A stretch of 18,829 bases of DNA, from assembly GCA_002469765.1 (NCBI GenBank), contig DKNS01000095.1, forward strand, positions 1-18,829, given 5' to 3'. The notes under the pieces were generated by a model. The model was not told the DNA's origin. It ran no database searches and saw only the letters and a program-made list of their open reading frames with translations. The stretch comes from Flavobacteriales bacterium UBA7382. GTDB taxonomy: Bacteria > Bacteroidota > Bacteroidia > Flavobacteriales_D > Sanyastnellaceae. Shown piece by piece: positions 14,916-18,829 of the stretch; the first letter of the stretch is position 1; every line of letters starts with the position of its first letter. The translations under genes and the position numbers were made by a program.

Positions 14916-15407
14916 ATGACATCCCTTCGATTCCTCGCTGTCGTTGCCGTTGCTTCCCTTGCCGCAGGTTGCGCGCCGACCCCTCCTGCCGGCCAAACCG
15001 ACGTCGCCGGTGTGCCACAGACGTTTTACGGCTCTGTCATCGATACGCAAGGTGCGCTCGAAGCCCAGTTCGTACGAGAGGCTCTTTCGGAAGAAGGAAG
15101 GGCGTCCCTGACGTTCGAGGGGGAGGTCACCGCGACCTGCGCCAAGAAAGGATGCTGGATGAACGTGGCCTCAGGAAGCGACACCGTGTTTGTCCGATTC
15201 CTGGACTACAGCTTCTTTGTGCCAACCGACGGCGCCGAAGGAAAACGCACGGTCGTCCAAGGAGAAGCGTTCTACGACACCTTGACCGTGCCCATGTTGA
15301 AGCACTATGCAGAGGACGCTGGCAAGAGCCAAGCAGAAATCGACGCCATCAGAGAACCGGAGTTGCGCTTGGCGTTCACCGCAACTGGCGTCATGATCGA
15401 GGGCTGA
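14916..15407 (+). CDS. DUF4920-family lipoprotein
   Basis: A 163-aa lipoprotein: signal peptide with lipobox LAAGC (Cys19), then a small beta-rich domain. The family hallmark is visible: 'TFYGSVID', 'FEGEVTATCAKKGCWMN' (Cys75 and Cys80, C-x4-C-W-M), 'VRFLDYSFFVP' and 'VVQGEAFYDTLTV'. The two cysteines and a Met could bind a metal or form a disulfide, but the function of DUF4920 is not known to me. Start ATG 14916 is preferred to a TTG two codons earlier. It sits 27 bp after the ChaN-like gene and 1 bp before the next lipoprotein gene, so the three likely form one transcript. Confidence 0.88.
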   Translation: MTSLRFLAVVAVASLAAGCAPTPPAGQTDVAGVPQTFYGSVIDTQGALEAQFVREALSEEGRASLTFEGEVTATCAKKGCWMNVASGSDTVFVRFLDYSFFVPTDGAEGKRTVVQGEAFYDTLTVPMLKHYAEDAGKSQAEIDAIREPELRLAFTATGVMIEG

Positions 15408-15408
15408 G

Positions 15409-15864
15409 ATGAAGACTTTGGTGACGTACTCCTGCTGCTTGGGCTTGGTCCTGGCGCTTGGATGTACCACAGACCGTGCTCCTTCGTCCATGAATGCTCG
15501 GTTGGCCCCGAGTCAACCCAACGGGTTGTCTGAGTTGGCAGGCACCATGGTCGCCATGGACGACCAATTGGCACACATCCTGAGGAACATGGACCAAGTC
15601 GGGTTCTCCTGGGAAGGCCAATCGTTGGATGCCCACAGCCTGCTCGACCGTCATCCCACCGACGCCACGATGGTCAACGGCCATTTTGAGGACCACGCAC
15701 CTCTGTACCGCCAAGCCATCGCGCAATTCAACGCATCCCCGAGTGCGCAAGCATTCAACCATGTGGTGGACGCCTGCAAAAACTGCCACCTGGGCACGTG
15801 CCCAGGCCCGTTGGAACGGATTGAAAAGCGACGGGTCGCAAGCGGCGCAGCAAAACGCCGCTGA
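15409..15864 (+). CDS. Lipoprotein with a C-terminal CXXCH haem c motif
   Basis: A 151-aa lipoprotein (signal peptide ending LALGC, Cys19). The mature part is helical and carries one covalent haem-binding motif near the end: 'DACKNCHLGTCPGPLERIEK' with Cys123, Cys126 and His127, plus a further Cys131. Position and the following P-G-P-L-x-R-I-x-K run resemble a c'-like single-haem domain in which the motif lies in the last helix. Methionine-rich helices upstream (MVAMDD, ILRNMDQ) could supply other ligands. It starts one base after the DUF4920 stop, so the pair is coupled. It is probably a periplasm-facing electron carrier or haem sensor; this is inference. Confidence 0.78.
   Translation: MKTLVTYSCCLGLVLALGCTTDRAPSSMNARLAPSQPNGLSELAGTMVAMDDQLAHILRNMDQVGFSWEGQSLDAHSLLDRHPTDATMVNGHFEDHAPLYRQAIAQFNASPSAQAFNHVVDACKNCHLGTCPGPLERIEKRRVASGAAKRR
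15841..15862. terminator. Hairpin at the 3' end of the CXXCH lipoprotein gene
   Basis: A perfect 7-bp GC-rich stem AGCGGCG (15841-15847) / CGCCGCT (15856-15862) with an 8-nt loop covers the last codons and reaches the stop. It has no T tract. It sits where convergent transcripts meet (3-bp gap), so it may stop or stabilise mRNA ends, but it is not a standard terminator. Confidence 0.3.
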
Positions 15865-15867
15865 ACA

Positions 15868-16380
15868 TCACATCAACGTGTCTTGAAGCATGGCCAAGTG
15901 GGCCTTCATGCCTTCCAACAATGGCGCAATGCCCTGCTTGGAGGCGTCGCCCAGGGCTTCGCCCACAATGACTTGGGCCTCGAGTAAATCCTTTTCGTCC
16001 TGCACGGTTTCCAATTGCTCCAACAGCGTGGCACCCTCCATGGCCTGCTTGAAATCTCCTTGACAAGCCACTTCAACCACCAACGTCAACCGGCCATCGC
16101 ACATGAAGCCACTGCTCCACAGGCATTGGAGGATGTCTCCGGCCACATGGGCCAATTTGGGGTCAGCAAGGCCGTCCAAGAAAATGTCTTCCGCCGCTGA
16201 CAGTTTCATGGAGGAAAGCATGCTCAGCATTTCTTCCCGCAAGGCGTCGTCCTTGCGGGCTGCAAAGGCCTCGAGCAATGGACGAATGGACGCTTGGGTT
16301 CCTTTGTCGTGAATCGTCTTCAAGGCTTTGGACACCACCCCGTCCTCCTTGCTTGTCAACCCCAATATGTGCTTGCTCAT
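15868..16380 (-). CDS. Helical-repeat (HEAT-like) cytoplasmic protein
   Basis: A 170-aa protein with no signal peptide or membrane segment. The sequence is almost all alpha-helix with HEAT-like periodicity: 'VVSKALKTIHDKGTQASIRPLLEAFAARKDDALREEMLSMLSSM', 'IFLDGLADPKLAHVAGDILQCLW', and a C-terminal coiled region 'LLEQLETVQDEKDLLEAQVIVGEAL'. Such proteins usually scaffold other proteins; I do not know a specific function. It lies 11 bp downstream of the Nudix gene on the same strand, so the two are probably cotranscribed, and it converges on the CXXCH lipoprotein with a 3-bp gap. Confidence 0.8.
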   Translation of the reverse strand: MSKHILGLTSKEDGVVSKALKTIHDKGTQASIRPLLEAFAARKDDALREEMLSMLSSMKLSAAEDIFLDGLADPKLAHVAGDILQCLWSSGFMCDGRLTLVVEVACQGDFKQAMEGATLLEQLETVQDEKDLLEAQVIVGEALGDASKQGIAPLLEGMKAHLAMLQDTLM

Positions 16381-16391
16381 GGCTGAAAATT

Positions 16392-17069
16392 TCAGGATGC
16401 AAAGGAAGGGGGAAAACCCGCTTCATCGCAAAATCTCAGCACCTCTGCCGTCATCATGGCGGTGGCCCCCCAAAGGACTGTCCCCCCAACATCCCAGCCC
16501 GGGGACATGAATGTGCCGCGACGTTCCTCAAAACGCTTCATGGGCCATGTTTCCCCAGAACGCGGCAACCCCGACAAGGGGGTGACCAAAATGTCGGCCA
16601 CCTCAGTCGGCTCTTTGACAAAGTTGGGCAACCAATCCACCACCGCCAAAACGGGCTGCACCCAAAACGAACTTGGGGGGATGTACAACGGCGTCATGGC
16701 CCCCACCAAGTGTGCCTCGTCCAAAGCCACCCCCACTTCCTCCTGACATTCTCTGAGGGCCGTTCGAACCAGGTCTGTCCCGTCCGAAGCCTCTTCCGCC
16801 CCGCCGGGGAAAGAGAGCTGGCCGCTGTGGGGTGAGCCATCTTGGGTGCGACGCATGAACACCAAGGACCACTGGCCTTCGACATTGGGACACAGCAACG
16901 CGACCACCCCGGCACGACGCGCAGCACGATCCTTGGTCATGCCTTCCATGGGTCGCCCTGGGGGACACGCCAATTTCTGGGCCGACCAACCTGGCAATCT
17001 ATGAGACGCCATATGGCCGCGAAGAAGCTTCCAGGCAGCCCCTTCTGTTCGTTCAAAATCCCGAGACAT
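16392..17069 (-). CDS. Nudix hydrolase, CoA pyrophosphatase (NudL-like)
   Basis: A 225-aa Nudix hydrolase. 'SGQLSFPGGAEEASDGTDL' leads into the Nudix helix 'RTALRECQEEVGV', with the metal-binding R-E-x-x-E-E array. The lead-in S-G-Q-x-S-F-P-G-G is characteristic of enzymes that cleave coenzyme A to 3',5'-ADP and phosphopantetheine. The N-terminus 'DRAARRAGVVALLCPN' and the aromatic 'YIPPSSFWVQPVLAVVDW' also fit. Start ATG 17069 follows TTCCTTTG by four bases; the longer open frame beyond it runs into aat and is shadow. Divergent from aat with a 41-bp gap. Confidence 0.9.
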   Translation of the reverse strand: MSRDFERTEGAAWKLLRGHMASHRLPGWSAQKLACPPGRPMEGMTKDRAARRAGVVALLCPNVEGQWSLVFMRRTQDGSPHSGQLSFPGGAEEASDGTDLVRTALRECQEEVGVALDEAHLVGAMTPLYIPPSSFWVQPVLAVVDWLPNFVKEPTEVADILVTPLSGLPRSGETWPMKRFEERRGTFMSPGWDVGGTVLWGATAMMTAEVLRFCDEAGFPPSFAS

Positions 17070-17110
17070 GTTGCAAAGGAACGCACGGATGAAGGCCGTT
17101 TCTTTGCCGC
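17070..17110. promoter_or_regulatory. Compact divergent promoter between the Nudix gene and aat
   Basis: The 41-bp gap contains TTCCTTTG on the minus strand (17081-17074) and TTTCTTTG on the plus strand (17099-17106). Each has one mismatch to TAnnTTTG and each ends exactly four bases before its ATG. The layout repeats that at def/ribB and at the binding protein/carboxylase pair, and predicts leaderless or nearly leaderless mRNAs in both directions. Confidence 0.55.
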
Positions 17111-17812
17111 ATGAAGATTCACCTGCTCGACGCAGACCTCCACTTCCCTCCCGTGTCCGCCGCAGGCGACCATGGGCTGCTTGCGGTTGGAGGTGATCTT
17201 TCTCCCGCACGTTTGATGGCCGCCTATGAACACGGCACCTTCCCTTGGTTCATGGAGGATGAGCCCATCATGTGGTGGGCGCCGCCTGAGCGTGCGATTT
17301 TGCCTGTGCAAGGGTTGAAGGTGACCAAGAGCATGAGGAACATCCTCAATCGTCAGCCCTTCAAGATCACCATGGACCGTTGCTTTGAAGAGGTGGTTCG
17401 GAATTGCCAGAATGCCCCTCGCGAGGGCGAAGGCACCTGGATTACTGACGACATCGTGGACGCATACGTCGCCTTGAATCAACTCGGCGTGGCCCACTCA
17501 GTGGAGACCTGGCACAACGACGAGCTGGTGGGCGGCCTCTATGGGGTTTCCTTGGGACGGATGTTCTTTGGCGAGAGCATGTTTTCCACCCAGTCCAACG
17601 CGAGCAAGGTGGCCTTCATTCAATTGGTACGATGGCTCACTTTGAATGGGTTTGGGCCTGTCGATTGCCAAATCATGAACCCACACCTCGCCTCTTTGGG
17701 TGCCGTGCCGTGGCCGCGGGCGCAATTTCAAACCCAATTGAACCTGTTCCTTCATGCCGCCCCCACCTTGAAAGGTCCTTGGACCCCACACGAACACCAG
17801 TTGAACGGATGA
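17111..17812 (+). CDS. aat: Leucyl/phenylalanyl-tRNA-protein transferase
   Basis: A 233-aa cytoplasmic enzyme that adds Leu or Phe from aminoacyl-tRNA to proteins with N-terminal Lys or Arg, making them substrates of ClpS-ClpAP (N-degron pathway). Family blocks in order: 'GLLAVGGDLSPARLMAAYEH' then 'GTFPWF', 'WWAPPERAILP', 'GTWITDDIVDAYVALNQLG', 'AHSVETWHND', 'GGLYGVSLGRMFFGESMFS' and 'CQIMNPHLASLGA'. Length matches E. coli Aat (234). The ATG at 17111 follows TTTCTTTG by four bases. The stop overlaps the next gene by ATGA. Confidence 0.96.
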   Translation: MKIHLLDADLHFPPVSAAGDHGLLAVGGDLSPARLMAAYEHGTFPWFMEDEPIMWWAPPERAILPVQGLKVTKSMRNILNRQPFKITMDRCFEEVVRNCQNAPREGEGTWITDDIVDAYVALNQLGVAHSVETWHNDELVGGLYGVSLGRMFFGESMFSTQSNASKVAFIQLVRWLTLNGFGPVDCQIMNPHLASLGAVPWPRAQFQTQLNLFLHAAPTLKGPWTPHEHQLNG

Positions 17813-18294
17813 CCGTCAAAACATCACGGGATGCCATTCAACCGCGCCATCGCGCCACATGGGCCAAGTGGCTTGTGATGCGGGGGCTTCAATTGCGCGG
17901 ATGGCGCGTTCGCGGAAGGTTTCCAAAACCATTTTGGCGCACCCTTGTTGTGGTCCATGCCCCACAAGCCTGGCAGAATACTTGGGCGACGTGGTTGTAT
18001 CCTGTGCAGTCCATCCAGGTCAACCCCGATTGTGACGAACACATCCTTATGCACGCGTGGTCTTCTGGACATTGCGTCGTCTTTCAGACCGACGGCACCC
18101 CAGTCCAATTGGCGCAGGCCCAAGCTTGGGCAAAATCCTGCGGAGCACGCATTACCCTGTGTGCCTGGGAATCCCAACGGAGGTTCTTTCACGTCCACGC
18201 TCCCTTCAAACCGTCGAAGCACGCGGAACGTGACGTGCACTACATGTCCCGATACTTCAAGTATTTCCTGCACACTTCTGCTGATTATGAGTGA
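17809..18294 (+). CDS. Shortened lysophospholipid-acyltransferase-like protein lacking the HX4D motif
   Basis: A 161-aa protein. The beginning ('MRGLQLRGWRVRGRFPKPFWRTLVVVHAP') and end ('SCGARITLCAWESQRRFFHVHAPFKP...MSRYFKYFL') line up with the first and last parts of small PlsC-like lysophospholipid acyltransferases. These normally read G-W-x-x-x-G-x-F-P ... VVAPHTSxWDF and end with a strand-strand-'PFYP' and helix. Here the catalytic H-x4-D is replaced by 'HAPQAWQNTW', and the middle (usual PEGTR block) is only about 50 residues with 'FQTDGTPVQ' in its place. It is therefore a divergent or inactive relative. The comparison is from memory and moderate in strength. The start ATG overlaps the aat stop (ATGA). 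Confidence 0.6.
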   Translation: MTVKTSRDAIQPRHRATWAKWLVMRGLQLRGWRVRGRFPKPFWRTLVVVHAPQAWQNTWATWLYPVQSIQVNPDCDEHILMHAWSSGHCVVFQTDGTPVQLAQAQAWAKSCGARITLCAWESQRRFFHVHAPFKPSKHAERDVHYMSRYFKYFLHTSADYE

Positions 18295-18440
18295 GTTGGA
18301 AAAGCTATCCACAGGTTGTTCACAATCTCAGAAAACCCGTTGAAAACCCGTGAACAACGGGGGGGCACCTTTTTCCACAGCTCCAGAGGAAAAGTCCTTT
18401 CTTGCTGTTCAAATCTCTCATCAACCAAACGCCTGCAACC
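18295..18440. other. Intergenic element with DnaA-box-like sites and an 11-bp-spaced direct repeat (possible origin)
   Basis: This 146-bp gap holds four 9-mers near the DnaA-box consensus TTWTNCACA. They are CTATCCACA (18305-18313, one mismatch), TTGTTCACA (18316-18324, one mismatch), TTGTTCACG on the minus strand (18357-18349, two mismatches) and TTTTCCACA (18371-18379, fits the relaxed consensus). Between them GAAAACCCGT occurs twice, at 18331-18340 and 18342-18351, an 11-bp (one helical turn) period. CCCGTTG/CAACGGG (18336-18342 and 18355-18361) also form an inverted repeat. No clear AT-rich unwinding region or TAnnTTTG promoter is visible. It may be a replication origin, a DnaA-regulated promoter or a titration site. 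Confidence 0.4.
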
Positions 18441-18722
18441 ATGAAATCCTTGGACAAATACGACCACATGATTCTCGACATCATTCACATGCACAAGGTT
18501 GAGAACCAATGTCACATCCGTTTGGCCGTGCTGGAGCGCAACTTCTGGAAGCGCATTGAAGAAGACACCGACTTGCACGTGGGCAAAGCGCGCATAGGTG
18601 AACGCATCACCAACTTGTACTTGGACGGGCTCATCCAAAACAAGGATGGTTACGCCTTGACCAAGAAAGGTCGTGAGCAATTGGCGCTCGCCCCATGGAA
18701 GCAAGAGGCCATCCAAAGCTGA
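18441..18722 (+). CDS. Small winged-helix-like protein
   Basis: A 93-aa cytoplasmic protein of unknown specific role. 'MILDIIHMHKVENQCHIRLAVLERN' and 'IGERITNLYLDGLIQNKDGYALTKKGREQLAL' give helix-helix-recognition helix followed by a beta wing with G-Y-A-L-T-x-K-G, the pattern of winged-helix DNA-binding proteins. Charged residues dominate and there is no membrane segment. Start ATG 18441 is preferred to an upstream TTG at 18402, since 'MKSLDKYDHM' begins the conserved-looking part. It may bind the preceding intergenic element, which carries repeats, but that is inference. A bidirectional terminator follows. Confidence 0.7.
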   Translation: MKSLDKYDHMILDIIHMHKVENQCHIRLAVLERNFWKRIEEDTDLHVGKARIGERITNLYLDGLIQNKDGYALTKKGREQLALAPWKQEAIQS

Positions 18723-18741
18723 CACCTCATAAGCCGGACAC

Positions 18742-18773
18742 AAAAAAGGCGATCCCGACAGATCGCCTTTTTT
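18742..18773. terminator. Bidirectional intrinsic terminator after the winged-helix gene
   Basis: The stem GGCGATC (18748-18754) pairs with GATCGCC (18761-18767) around a 6-nt loop. It is flanked by six A (18742-18747) and six T (18768-18773), so it can act on both strands. Its position fits convergent genes ending on either side. Confidence 0.92.
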
Positions 18774-18795
18774 GATGCCCCGAAGTGGGTCAAAC

Positions 18796-18829
18796 TTAGA
18801 AGTGGGGTCTCACTTCTCGTTCAAGACTC
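18796..18829 (-). CDS. Possible C-terminal fragment of a minus-strand gene entering from the right edge
   Basis: Reading leftward from the edge, one frame gives S-L-E-R-E-V-R-P-H-F and a TAA at 18798-18796, 23 bp before the shared bidirectional terminator. The terminator's use on the minus strand needs such a gene. Only ten codons are visible, so the product is unknown; a final Phe also occurs in outer-membrane barrels, but that is not evidence by itself. Confidence 0.35.
   Translation of the reverse strand, partial: SLEREVRPHF

Noticed and set aside
16383..16395. Inverted repeat CTGAAA-A-TTTCAG between the Nudix and HEAT-like genes
   Set aside because: Only 6-bp arms, AT-rich, overlapping the Nudix stop codon; too short to call an operator or terminator.

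Overview
The window looks like chromosomal DNA of a Bacteroidota bacterium, most likely Flavobacteriales or a close relative with GC in the mid-50s (estimated by eye). The evidence is the zinc-free type B ribosomal protein L31, a RibB protein with a dead RibA-like tail, a DUF4920 lipoprotein, a SPOR-tailed secreted protein of a type I associate with Bacteroidota, the near absence of Shine-Dalgarno sequences, and many copies of the Bacteroidota -7 promoter element TAnnTTTG. I see no insertion sequences, phage genes, CRISPR arrays, rRNA or tRNA genes.

Layout. Positions 1-1594 (minus): peptide deformylase, a TPR lipoprotein and the N-terminal part of class II fructose-bisphosphate aldolase, which runs off the left edge. 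1651-2772 (plus): the riboflavin gene ribB with its degenerate RibA half. A bidirectional terminator separates it from rpmE2 (minus). 3124-3451 has no protein gene but holds a GNRA hairpin and a strong orphan terminator, so it is a small-RNA candidate. 3452-5622 (plus): a secreted SPOR-like protein, then xerD. 5607-9479 (minus): metallophosphoesterase, ettA and gluQ. 9512-12311 (minus): a complete FecBCD/BtuFCD-type uptake operon (lipoprotein binding protein, permease, ATPase) with ATGA overlaps. 12349-15864 (plus): an acyl-CoA carboxylase carboxyltransferase, then a ChaN-like haem-binding protein, a DUF4920 lipoprotein and a CXXCH lipoprotein. 15868-17069 (minus): a Nudix CoA pyrophosphatase and a helical-repeat protein. 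17111-18294 (plus): aat and a shrunken acyltransferase-like gene. 18295-18440 is a non-coding stretch with DnaA-box-like sites and an 11-bp-spaced repeat. 18441-18722 is a small winged-helix protein, followed by a terminator and a fragment of a minus-strand gene at the right edge.

Functionally most of this is housekeeping: protein maturation and turnover (def, aat), translation (rpmE2, ettA, gluQ), chromosome dimer resolution (xerD), riboflavin and glycolysis. It is combined with an iron- or haem-themed block on both strands around 9.5-15.9 kb.

The most notable pattern is regulatory. Seven genes carry a TAnnTTTG-like element only 3-5 nt before the start codon, which predicts leaderless mRNAs. 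Three divergent gene pairs share promoter gaps of only 37-56 bp built this way. No obviously new multi-gene system was found. The best candidates for something undescribed are the leaderless promoter layout, the origin-like intergenic element near 18.3 kb, the orphan small-RNA locus near 3.3 kb and the acyltransferase-like protein that lacks its catalytic motif.
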